Source of the DNA: Miscanthus floridulus
Taxonomy: Eukaryota; Streptophyta; Magnoliopsida; Poales; Poaceae
Direction of reading: 5' to 3'
Assembly: GCF_019320115.1 (NCBI RefSeq)
Contig: NC_089597.1
Location: forward strand, 120,469,656 to 120,533,655
DNA: 64,000 bases
A model generated the notes under the pieces. It searched no databases. It was not told the origin of the DNA and saw nothing but the letters and a program-made list of their open reading frames with translations. A program made the translations under genes and the position numbers. Shown here in pieces: positions 1-9,676 of this stretch; position 1 is the stretch's first letter, and the number at the start of each line of letters is the position of its first letter.

Positions 1-162
1 ACATTGCGATCTCCTCAAATCCGATTGATTGATATGCAGAATATAAATCTGATTGATTGATATGCAGAATATAAAAATAGTGTATTTTTTTAGCATGTCT
101 TCGCGTTCCAAAGTTCTCGTGAAAACGAGAGCTGACATCGACGGAGACACTGCTTCCTGTAC
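1..162 (+). repeat. 3' flank of gene copy 1, direct repeat of 63362-63507
   Basis: This AT-rich stretch matches the flank of gene copy 3 near 63362-63507 in the same orientation. Both copies hold a duplicated block of about 28 bp (GATTGATTGATATGCAGAAT-type, two units near 24-75 here) followed by AACGAGAGCTGACATCGACG. It ends at the left target-site duplication of the MULE (152-162). No coding content is recognised. It shows that the duplication between the window ends extends beyond the gene itself. Confidence 0.8.
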
Positions 163-540
163 CGATTTTTTTTTACCTTTTTTTTTGAAAATTTTTCACA
201 AATATACTCCTGGTGGTATCCTTTCAAAAAATAGATCCTGACCTCGGCGCCATGATAAATGACGCCGAATGTACATGTTCTTTGACGCCGAGGTCCAGGG
301 TCATTTTCTGAGTATCGCTAATGTGGCTACCTGCATGGCGCGGATGTATCATGAGCTCGGCGTCATAGATCTTGACGTCAAGCTTGACGTCAATTACTAT
401 GGCGCCGAGCTATGAAAATTGACAAATTTGATTTTTTTTATGATTTGGATATTGAGAAATGTGGCTAACTCTAGAGCTTTTATAGTGACTTGCTGTTTGA
501 TCACTTAAAACAATCTAGAAATACTTAAGATAAAAAAATT
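163..540 (+). repeat. Left terminal inverted repeat of the MULE
   Basis: The outer part is T-rich. The body is rich in GACGCCGAG/CTCGGCG motifs, and the inner part ends near AATACTTAAGATAAAAAAAT. It pairs with 1331-1718 in inverse orientation, with scattered mismatches and small indels. Confidence 0.82.
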
Positions 541-1330
541 TGCGATCCACCAAATGTACGGTGCAAGTCTCGGCTCCTACAGCACGGCCGGGCAATGCAG
601 GGCTCGGCTCCATCTGTCTGTTGCATTGCTAACCGGAGTAGTAGTACGTACTACGTGCATGTAATGAACCGTATGTACATGTGCAGGCATGCAAGCATGC
701 ATGCAACACACATCACTTCTAAGCACATTATGACCTGTAAGCACGTGGAAGTACGGCTAAGTTTAGAATTTATGACTGTGGTTAAGTCTGGTTTTTTATC
801 AGCCCTATTCGCTTATGCTAAAATTTGGCTTATGCTGATGCTTATACTGATTGTTGTGAGAGGAAAACACTGTTTGTTTGCTGAAAAGTACTGCTGAAGT
901 AATTCAAGCGAACCGTGGCTAAGTCCAAACTTGAGGAGACTTGTTTTGTTGTCATCTCTTAGAGAGTATTTAAACTCGTACTAAGGTATCAAATTGAGTT
1001 GCTATATAAATTTGAAAGATAAAGTGTTGCATACATGTCAACTCATCGCCGGCGATCAGGGGATTAGAAAGATTTGGAGGGGTCAAAACAACACTATATT
1101 CAAACTTGTGATCACTATTCGGCCATGTTAAAGACTGATTTAAGTTTATGTCTAAAAGCAAAGTTTGTTGTACTCAACTCAAACTACAACTTCTATTAAA
1201 TGTCAAACTTCATATCTAGAAAAGAAACTATAGTTTTACCCTGGTTAAAACAACATCATGAAAAAAGAGTTAACTATTGATCCAACACTTAGAAGCATTT
1301 TTAGGCTAGTTCATGATCATAAACCATTGA

Positions 1331-1718
1331 TCATTTTTTGTCCTAAGTATTTCTAGATTATTTTAAGTGATCAAACAGCAAGTCACCGTAAAAACTATAG
1401 AGTTGACCATATTTCTTAATATCCAAGTCATGGTAAAAATTCAAATTTGTCAATTTCCATAGCTCGGCGCCGAGCTTGGCGCCAAGATCCACGACGCCGA
1501 GCTCATGCCACATCCGCACCACATAGGCAGCCATGCCAGCGACACCCAGAAATTGACCCTGGATCTCGGCACCAAAGCAATTATTGCCGAGACGTACAAC
1601 CTCGGCGCCAATTGTCACGGCGCTGAGGTCAGGGTCTATTTTTTGAAAGGATACCACCAGGAACGTATTTATGAATATCCTTAAAAAAAAAGGGCAAAAA
1701 AAAAAAACAAAAAAGTCA
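1331..1718 (-). repeat. Right terminal inverted repeat of the MULE
   Basis: Reverse complement of 163-540. An open frame at 1358-1657 on the minus strand lies entirely inside this repeat and has no protein-like character, so it is not called as a gene. Confidence 0.82.
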
Positions 1719-1751
1719 GCTTCCTGTACAATGACAGCCGCAGCCGCTTGT

Positions 1752-2646
1752 TCAGATTTGTACAGTGATGAAGTGACGATCGATCAACTCCTCGTCCCCA
1801 TCGAAGGTTTCCAGAAACTCCAGCTCGCCGAAGCCTCGGCGCGTTTCCGTCTCCCTGCTGGCCACACCACTGATCTGTGACTGCGGCGTTCCAGTTGCCG
1901 CCGCCGCCACTGGTGGAGCTATATGTGGCAGTGGCAACTGCATGAATGAGGCACGCCGTGCAAGCGCAGTCGGAAGGACAGCCGCGGACTCGGCGGCGCC
2001 AACTATGATCTCGTCCTGCCTGTCGCTGAGCCACAAGGCTCAGCGAGGACAGCGGCGGGGGTAGCCGCCTCCTCCGCGGCGGAGTGTCTCCTTGCAGTGG
2101 GAGATGGCGCTCGCCACGGCCTCCCGCGCGCTCGCGGGCCGTGTCGTCGACGGCGCCCCTTCGTGGCGCTGCCGGAGTTTCCTTATTAGCGGCCCTGGCC
2201 TTCCTCAGCCGCCGGGAGATCCTCCGCAGGTGCCTCCCCCCGCGTGCCCCCTCGGCGCCAGGCTCGCCGCAACCGAAACATTTCCCACGCTCGCCGCCGC
2301 CTGCTGCGCATCCTCCTCCGCATGGACTTTGTTGGACGCGCGCAAGAGGACTTTGTTGGAGGTCCACGGCCGCATCCCGGCGCCGCCCGCGCCGAAGCAC
2401 AGTGCGGAGCTGGACGGGCTCTGCTGCCCGGATGTGTGCTGAAGCTGAAGTCGTCGGCGCTCGACGAGAAGGAGGAGGACGCCGATGGCGAGGAGCACGA
2501 ATCAGTTTCCTTATTAGCGCCGGCGCCGCCCGCGCGGAACGCCGGGCACGACGGCGACGGCGGGCAATCAGACTCGGAGGGTGCAGGCGTCGCGGCCGCG
2601 TGGCCGCCGTCGTTGTGCCCACGGCGTACGGGAACAGCCAATCCAT
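1752..2646 (-). pseudogene. Uncharacterised grass gene, copy 1 (frameshifted)
   Basis: The family is not recognised. Comparison with copies 2 and 3 defines it. The shared blocks, N to C, are a serine-rich stretch, a LCFGAG motif (near 2385-2410), a basic RR.LR.I.RRLR helix-like segment (near 2200-2240), VDDTARERAEAVA..I..CK.TLRR, a DRQ.EII.(S/G)AA segment, and a C-terminal LEFLETFDGDEELIDRHFIT block ending at 1752. The blocks fall in different frames here. One clear lesion is an extra G in the codons after TARERA (near 2120), compared with copy 3. The LCFGAG block is in yet another frame. The C-terminal 94 codons are intact. The reading is a GC-rich gene of about 300 codons, now probably a pseudogene. 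The true start is uncertain; an ATG at 2646 is in frame only with the middle block. Confidence 0.6.
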
Positions 2647-3104
2647 GGCAGCGACTGTAAGAATATCAGAGGCGCAAAGCGTACGTAGGAGGAACGTCGC
2701 CTCTGAATATTGAGAGTACGACGGCTTCGTGTTATCTTCTATGCACAGAACAGCCCTGTGCAGCCTTTACATAGAGTACAACGACCTGGTGCTAGACCCG
2801 GAGATTTGATCACAAAACAACTAAACAAACTACAACAGTATCAGGAAATGGGGGTACATCATACATTTTTTTTGAACAAGGGAAAATTTCATTAAGTGAA
2901 TGAAAAAGGTCCCAGTCTCTACAATCCGGAGATCGTACAGCATACATGCATACCTGTTTATCTCGAAGGGACTAGTGAGTGCGTGCTGGTGGCTCTCGTA
3001 GGATACGGAGTTGGAGGTGTGCGCACCGTAGAGAACAGAGCTTTGAATCTTCTCCGGTCTCGGTTCTTTACCCGAGAGCAAGCATCCGAGATTAAAGAGG
3101 TCCT
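2647..3104. other. Intergenic, no gene seen
   Basis: Sequence upstream of gene copy 1. It would include that copy's promoter if active, but no TATA box stood out. A T-rich run at 2867-2874 is followed by a GAACAAGGGAAAATTTCATT stretch of repeat character. The boundary with CACTA element 1 near 3105 is set only by where its subterminal repeats begin. Confidence 0.5.
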
Positions 3105-3290
3105 TTAGTTTTGGATCATGAACCAGGACTAAAGGTCGAGGTCCTTTAGTTTCGGGTCAGGAACCAGAACTAAAGGAGACCTTTAGTCCCGGTAGGTAAC
3201 ACCAACCGGGACTAAAGGTGCTTCCTGACATGCCACGATGGCCGGCATCCTTTAGTTCCGGTGGGTAATACGAACCGAAATTAAAGGTTT
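3105..3290. repeat. Subterminal repeats, left end of CACTA 1
   Basis: Several copies of CCTTTAGT(C/T)(C/T)CGG and its inverse (ACC.GGACTAAAGG) occur in alternating orientation at roughly 40-bp spacing. They match the repeats at 15541-15790 but are more diverged. In En/Spm such repeats bind the element-encoded TNPA-type protein. No CACTA terminal motif follows on the outer side. Confidence 0.75.
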
Positions 3291-3440
3291 TTTTTTCTTT
3301 TTTCTTTTCTTTTCATTTTTTTCTTTTCTTTTCAAAATAGGTTTTCGAAGTCGTATTGTACGCTGCTAATTATACATTTATACGCGCGTATAGTATGTTT
3401 CAGTTCAAGCACAATGAACGTATTAAATCATATAATTCAA

Positions 3441-3480
<40 letters not shown>
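3441..3480. repeat. (AT)n microsatellite
   Basis: About 20 AT units, followed by GCATGCAT-containing AT-rich sequence. The Tyr-Ile repeat frames across it are artefacts. Confidence 0.95.
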
Positions 3481-3482
<2 letters not shown>

Positions 3483-3609
3483 GCATGCATCATATATATA
3501 TTTACATGCATGCATACATATGTGTATTTTATATTATATTATTTCATGTGCATATATTACAAAACATTGTATTACAGTTGTTGTGATATAACAAGTTTCC
3601 TCTCATCCT

Positions 3610-6600
3610 CTAGCTTGGCTTCCATGGCAGTGTTGGGTCGAAGTAGAACTCGCCCTTGGAATCGATGACCTGCTCATTAAAAAATTCGGCTATAGACTCT
3701 TGAATTGCTTTGATTTGGTCTTGCAGTATGATCTTTTCCTCCAACCATCGAGCCTACAGATTTGAATTAAAGGAAAATAAATTAATATATATATATATAT
3801 AAAGACATAGTAACACAATCAATAATAATAATTAAATAAATATATAGTGTATTTTTAACGTACTTTGAGTCTCTCTGTAGGAGTTTTTTGGGAGACCACC
3901 TTGATAAACTTGCAAACATAGTAACCACAATAGTTGTTCCCCTGTTCCTGCCTCAGACACCACTTTACGAGAAAAAGATTTGTCATCCAATCTGGTGATC
4001 CGGTGAAAGCTATATGTTTAATTAATAAAGATGATGCGATTTAGGGGACTTACTTTCAAAATGATTACGTTCAGTGGCGCTTTGCATTTTTCCATGTGTT
4101 GCTTCTCAATAAAGGTTTTTTAAACACTGTCCAATAAAAAAATTGCCACGTCATCAGATATAGTTAATCATCATGTTTGTGTGTATATATAGTTGCTAGA
4201 GATACCGAAATTACCTCTGGATAATATGTATCATATCTTGGTAGTCTTGTTGTGGTTTTCTCATCGAGTCATAGATTATTAAGTGACTTTTCACCAGATC
4301 AATGTCCATCAATATCCAGTGATTGCTGCATGTGTTTATAGGATATAATGCATAACACTCATTAATTAACTAGAATCAACATATGAGCCATTAAGGATGA
4401 TCGATATTATTAACACTCACTTTAAATTATAGAGAAAGAGTATATCCTTCTTGTGGCGTTGGTTCACTAAGAAGTTCATGAGGTTACTCTCTGACTCAGA
4501 CTTCCAATTAGTCTTTAGAGTAACTGGGCCTTTGAATACTATATGGAGATCAATAAAACCAATTTCATTGCAGCCTTCCTTTCTGAGCTCTGTCATTGTA
4601 AATCTGCATATATATAGTACTTGTTAGGATAATTTATATGCATATACACACATATGATGAGTTTAATAATAGATCGAAAGAATTATTACTTACAGGCAAT
4701 AGCAGCTAATGATAACTTTGTCCAGAGAGGTCAGGTGGCATAGTTGATGAAATTCTACAAAGTCAACATACATAACATCATCGCCACAGAACTAATGTTC
4801 GTCTCTAATTCTGACACCAATACAGAAGTCTCCACCGATAGACGCCTGCATGTACCACTTGTTTAGCAGGTACATTTGCGTCCTCAGATCACATAAGGCT
4901 TGAGGGTTGTATAAACTCTGGCCTAGTACAAATTTTTTCTTCCAAATATCAACCTCCGCCGCACTCTCATTGTTTACATCACCAAACATCTAGTAAAGGT
5001 CGAGACCAGTCTTTTCAATAAATTCACCAAGGTGATCCAAATCAACATCTGGAGGTATGTTTGCCTGATGCATTAATCCTAATTTCGAACCATATTCATT
5101 ATCAACAACTAGCGGGGGGACTAATTGGTGCGATTGTTGTCCGAGTTGTGCAACTCCTTTCCCTGTCCGCTTTCTTTTTCTGTGCCGCCTCAATTGACTT
5201 GGTGAGAGTGCGGTCATAGTCCGTTAACGTTGATTTGGACGGCTTACGAGATTCCCGTTGTTGTTGCTGGTAAGAAGCCACCTTTTTTTCTTAAAATATC
5301 TGGAGCTACGAAGAAGTACGGTTACTTCGGGTTTCTCCTTGCTTCTTGATTCTTTTTAAGTTTGTCATAGAATCTGGACATATCTTTTTTATATGCATCA
5401 GTTACTTCTTCCTTCTCTTCAGATATTATTTTGGGAATAGCCCTTGGTTTCACGGTGGCTTTCTTTACCAGCGGGGACTGGTTCTTCGTTTGCGGGGCTG
5501 GCCTCTTGCTAATACTTGGCTTCTTGGTAGGCGGGGGCGGGGGAGGCATTGGAGACCTCCTTGGAGGTGGTGGCAGCAGTGTTGGAGACCTCCTTAAAGG
5601 TGGCGGCTGCGGCGTTGGAGACCTCCTTGGAGATGGTGTGGATGTAGCCTTGCCTTCCAATACATTGTCATCGTACATAGCACTATGATGATCTAGCGAT
5701 TGAACAATTGGATTTAGGTTGGGGGAGGATCTGCTACAAAAAAGGAATGACATATTATTATGAGCAGATTGTTAATTATTTAAGCCAATATAAATTAATG
5801 ATGTAGTGTTTTCATCCGCACCTATGGTGAGGTAGTTCAGAAGGAGGTGGAGGCGACATCCCAGGAATGATGATGTAGCGCTTGCGCCGTAGAATGAATG
5901 TCTTCTCTGCTTCTCCTAGAGTCTTCTCACCATCACCTCCAGGAATATCAAGAGGCAAATCACTAAAACCTTTTTCAGCTTTATCTACCGAGATGGTAGC
6001 ATATCCTTCTTGGATTATATTCCCATGAATTCTTGGTGTCTTGGTTCGGTCGATAGGATTAACAAGATCGATAGCCACCTTGATTGTGGAATTCCCCTTC
6101 GGAATGTGTAGCTCACACGATGTACAAGGTTCAGTGATGTCATCCATAGGGAAGCGCAATCCTATGTCCCCTTGATTTGGTATCTCTGTGGAAGCGCAGC
6201 TGCTTTTCAACTGAACAGATTGGCTAATGTTGATTCCTGGCTCTGATGTCTGCTTGCTTGCACTCACTGCTATTTGCACTTGCCTTCTGATTTCCTTCTG
6301 CATTCTCGCTTCAATGTTTTTTCCCGCTCCTGTGCTTCGCGCACCACTTTCTCTAACCTCTGGAGCCGCTGTGCCTCTTCTTCCTTCTTTCTCTGACGAC
6401 TTCTGTAGGAAGGTCTGTCCTAAGGGAATCCATGCTCCCACGAGACACTTCCTTTATCTCTAGTTCGGCCACCGTGTTCAATAGTCCCGATGGCGTATGT
6501 TAGTTCATCCTTCTCTCTGTTGGGCCTGAACGCACCACTAGCAGTAGCTCTCTGAGCATAAAATAATCTTTCTACTGCTTCTTGCAGTCTTGCGCCATAA

Positions 6601-7581
6601 ACGCACTTTCCTGTCTCCTAGTCCAGTGTTCCCCCATGAGCGAAAAACCAATTCTTTGCACGCTCTTCCCACTTGAGTGATTCTGGTGTGATACCCTTAG
6701 CAAGAAGGTCTGCTTCCATTTTGTTTCACTTCTTAATGGCAGTCGGGTAGCCACCTGATCCCAAGTTATGGTGGTATGTCTTCTGTTGGGCATTACGTTG
6801 GTTCTTTATCACCCGACTCACACCCTCTTCCGACGTCTTGTACTATACAAACTCATCCTAATAGGGCCTCTGCTTTGAGATCGGGCCTGGGACAGTAAAA
6901 TCTGGTGCTATGTTCTTCTTGACATACGTTGTGTATAGGTTTTTCTTCCAAGTCTGAAACTGGGTGGCCATCTTCTTTATTGCCCAATCCCTAACTTGCT
7001 CCTTCAATTCATCACCATCTATTATATCATCATAACCATCTGTTTGGAGCGTGAAATATTCCAAGACATCATTCCAAATTAACGTCTTGTCACGATCAGA
7101 GACAAAACTGATATAAGGAGCATTGGTCTTCTTCCATTCACGGGTACTGATCGGGAGCCGATCCCGTACAAGGTAACCATAGTGGTGCACAAATTTCATT
7201 TTATTTGCCCCCCCGGTTCGCCTGTATCCACATTGAACTCCGAGATGATGAAGCGGCCCTCCAATGGCTTTTTGGGACCTCGAACATTTTTACTCTTCGT
7301 TGTAGTTGTTGATGTCGATCCAGAGGGCTACAAAACATAAACATTATTTTTAATGTCATGAGCACACATAAGACATATGATAATATATATAGCTAATAAT
7401 AAAAAATATATACTTGGCCAATATGTTGTTGCTCATTTTGTTCAAGAGCTAAGTACTAACTTCCATCATCTACATCCTCTTGCATGTTATTTTTAGCACC
7501 ATCATCGCCGGTAACTTGAGTGCCAGTGTTGATCAAATTCATCATCAACTCCTCCTCATCCTTGTTTCTCGGGTCGACCAT
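3610..7581 (-). pseudogene. CACTA 1 second gene: Ptta/En-Spm protein with C48 protease domain
   Basis: A multi-exon reading unit with an ATG at 7581 (start MVDPRNKDEEEL). An En/Spm Ptta-type block (YGYLVRDRLPISTREWKK, near 7120-7200) follows after a frame change, then a lysine/glutamate-rich stretch and a proline-rich linker (5322-5753, PPPPPT repeats). The region before the protease includes LRTQMYLLNKWYM (near 4860), and the Ulp1-like C48 peptidase is spread over short exons. The protease retains HWILMDIDLV with a following YDS (near 4270-4330) and QEQGNNYCGYYVC (near 3920-3960), so the His, Gln and Cys positions are present. The frame ends at 3610. GT-AG junctions are visible after the exon ending near 4695 (GTAAGT) and elsewhere. 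In-frame stops (for example near 7467) and a frameshift near 7205 make it non-functional as read. Related proteins are thought to act with the transposase; this is family knowledge. Confidence 0.75.
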
Positions 7582-7871
7582 CTAGCTTCAAAAAACAAAA
7601 CCAATATATAGTACGTCAAATCTTTGCTTACATGCGTAAAATCTACGAACAATATGCATTATTAAATCTTGTCCCTCGGTCACAGACGCAATTCGCCACA
7701 CTAGGGTGAACTGCGTCGGTACTAGGGTGAATTAGGGCTATACATAAATGGTCGAGGGTGAATTGCGTCGGTGACTAGGGTGAACCACGTCGGTGACATC
7801 AACAATGCGGTTCGCCCTAGTCACCGACGCAATTTGCTCTAGTGTGATTGTTTAGCGTTAACGACAATGAT

Positions 7872-8570
7872 AATACGAATGTTGATCGACTAGGCCGCGA
7901 GAGAGGGCGGTGTGACAAGAGTGGCGGTGCTCCACTCCGCCGTATATATGTTTGTACACATGGGTGAACGAGGGCGGCGGTGCTCCGCCGTATACATAGA
8001 AACACATGGGCGAATGAGGACGGCACTGCTCCGCGACGTATATATACATGCATATGAATACAAATGACGTATATATACGTGTCGGCGCGGTGGCCGGTGT
8101 GTTGACGACGACGACGTGAGGCGGGCCGGCGTGCTGACGATGACGACGTGAGGCGGGCCGAGGCGGTGTTGGTGCGTGATGTTGTGATCCTATGTACCAT
8201 GTGAACCATATAGTCATTCATCATATATCTTAAACTAAACATAGTCACTTTATTAACTACAATATACCTTATGCCAACACGTAATATGAATGTTGATCGA
8301 CTAGGCCGTGAGAGAGGGCGGTGTGATGAGAGTGGCGGTGCTCCACTCCGCCGTATATATGTTTGTACACATGGGTGAATGAGGGCGGCGGTGCTCCGCC
8401 GTATACATAGAAACACATGGGCAAACGAGGGCGGCGGTGCTCCGCGACGTATATATACATGCATATGAATACAAATGACGTATATATACAAATGGCCGGT
8501 GTGCTGACGACGACGATGTGAGGTGGGCCGGGGCGGTGTCGGTGCATGATGTCGTGATGTTGCAAGTTTT
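7872..8570. repeat. Tandem duplication of about 411 bp, two diverged units
   Basis: The segment from AATACGAATGTTGATCGACT (7872) recurs from 8283 with few changes. It includes CGGCGGTGCTCCGCCGTATA, the ATATATACATGCATATGAAT stretch and GACGACGACG runs. The second unit is shorter in its GC-rich part. It lies just upstream of the Ptta gene start. Long frames across it (for example 7817-8491 minus) are repeat translations and are not called. Between 8570 and 8650 a short repeat (AACTAAGTTTCAGATA) occurs three to four times. Confidence 0.85.
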
Positions 8571-8649
8571 AGCTAGCTAAGTTTCAGATAACTAAGTTTC
8601 AGATAGCAAGTTTTAGATAACTAAGTTTCAGATAGCGTCTAGCTCCCAT

Positions 8650-9240
8650 TCCGGCTAGCCGGTGCTCTGATCCGCTGTCTCCTCCCTGATGCCGTTGCCC
8701 CATGTGGAGAAGGAGCCAAGACGACGATTGCAGCTGATGGCTCCTCTGCTATGGACGACAAGTAGCAAAAGACCCCAACCATGCACGGGCCCTCACTGAC
8801 GCCGTTTCACCATGCACGACGAAAGCCGAGAGAACTCACCTCGGGCGGGCGTGGTGGAGGGCCACACGGGCGCGTGCGGTGGAGGGCCGCACGAGGTCGT
8901 CGGCACAAGGTCATCGGCGGTGGAGGGCCGCACGAGGCGAGGTGCGGGCTCCAGTGTCACGGGGGCGGGCTGATGCGCAGGGGAAGACGAATCGACGACG
9001 GCGCGAGGAAGAAGAGAGAAAGGGCGGCGGTGTTCAACAAGGAAGAAGAGGAGAGGATCGATCTGTGCCAGGCACTGGTGGTTATATACCAGGGAGATTT
9101 ACTCCCGGTGCCAGCCACGAGCCGGGAGTAAAGGGTTTTTTTGGCGGGCCACAAAACTACAGCCCACCTTTACTCAAGGGTGGGCTTCCCACCCGGGAGT
9201 AAAGGTGGGCTGCAGTTTCGTTTCCCGCCTGTTTTGAGCA
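8650..9240 (-). promoter_or_regulatory. Internal promoter-like block with a second subterminal-repeat set
   Basis: Inverted TTTACTCCCGG / CCGGGAGTAAAGG repeats (about 9090-9215) sit next to a minus-strand TATA-like GGTATATAACC (near 9082-9092) and a GC-rich leader-like stretch down to about 8650. The same arrangement, subterminal repeats then TATA then leader, occurs at the true 5' ends of both CACTA elements (15530-15790 and 60122-60450). It would place a second promoter ahead of the Ptta/C48 gene. The repeat motif is a variant of the element's own repeats. It could also be the remnant of a different CACTA end fused in. Confidence 0.5.
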
Positions 9241-9676
9241 AATTTTTTTAATAGAAATATGGATTTTCTTGTTAAATACATAGTAAATTAAATAAAAGGC
9301 ATAAAATTATTTTGTTAAAAATATAGATTTTCTTTTTCTTTATTGCACAGAGGAAAAATCTATAACCTAACTTTTTTTATTTTTTGTTATAATTATAAAA
9401 CATAATGTAACTAATATTTATTATTTCGTTAATGCAAAAATGTAGTGTTTAATTAAAATTATTAAAACTATTGGTTTTGGACAGAAAATTTGTTTTCACA
9501 TCATTTTAACGTTAATATTTTAATTTTTCATCACTCAATATCCTAATTTAACTTTTCGAGAGAGAAATCCCACCAAATCAAACATTGATTTAATTTGAAA
9601 CATGACATAATAAACATCTGAATTCATAATTATTACATAATATCTCAAACACACACTATATTAAATCACTATATCA
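9241..9676. other. AT-rich spacer downstream of the transposase gene
   Basis: The stretch is more than 75 per cent AT by eye, with no gene. It probably holds the 3' untranslated region and terminator of the transposase gene, but no specific signal can be defended. Confidence 0.5.

Larger units (their letters stand above)
163..1718. mobile_element. Non-autonomous Mutator-like element with long TIRs
   Basis: The two ends are inverted copies of each other for about 380 bp. For example, CCTGGTGGTATCCTTTCAAA near 206 recurs reverse-complemented near 1640-1665. The element is flanked by an exact 11-bp duplication, GCTTCCTGTAC (152-162 and 1719-1729). Gene copy 3 has the same flanking sequence with one copy of this site near 63494 and no insertion, which acts as an empty-site control. 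Long TIRs with a 9-11 bp duplication are the hallmark of the MULE superfamily. The central 790 bp encodes nothing recognisable, so transposase would have to come in trans. No captured host gene could be identified, so a Pack-MULE is not claimed. Confidence 0.88.

Noticed and set aside
595..897. A 100-codon plus frame in the MULE interior as a captured gene
   Set aside because: No recognisable protein. Part of it is MITE-like sequence (780-900).
2084..2713. Long plus-strand frames opposite gene copy 1
   Set aside because: GC-rich shadow frames. The minus strand carries the blocks conserved among the three copies.
3356..3668. Frames with Tyr-Ile repeats
   Set aside because: Translation of the (AT)n microsatellite.
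7817..8491. A 224-codon minus frame with internal protein repeats
   Set aside because: It spans the 411-bp tandem duplication in CACTA 1 non-coding sequence. The repeats mirror the DNA duplication.
9441..9456. TGTAGTG, read as a CACTACA terminus on the minus strand
   Set aside because: It is about 230 bp from the nearest subterminal units, in plain AT-rich DNA, with no 3-bp duplication or partner. Chance match is likely.
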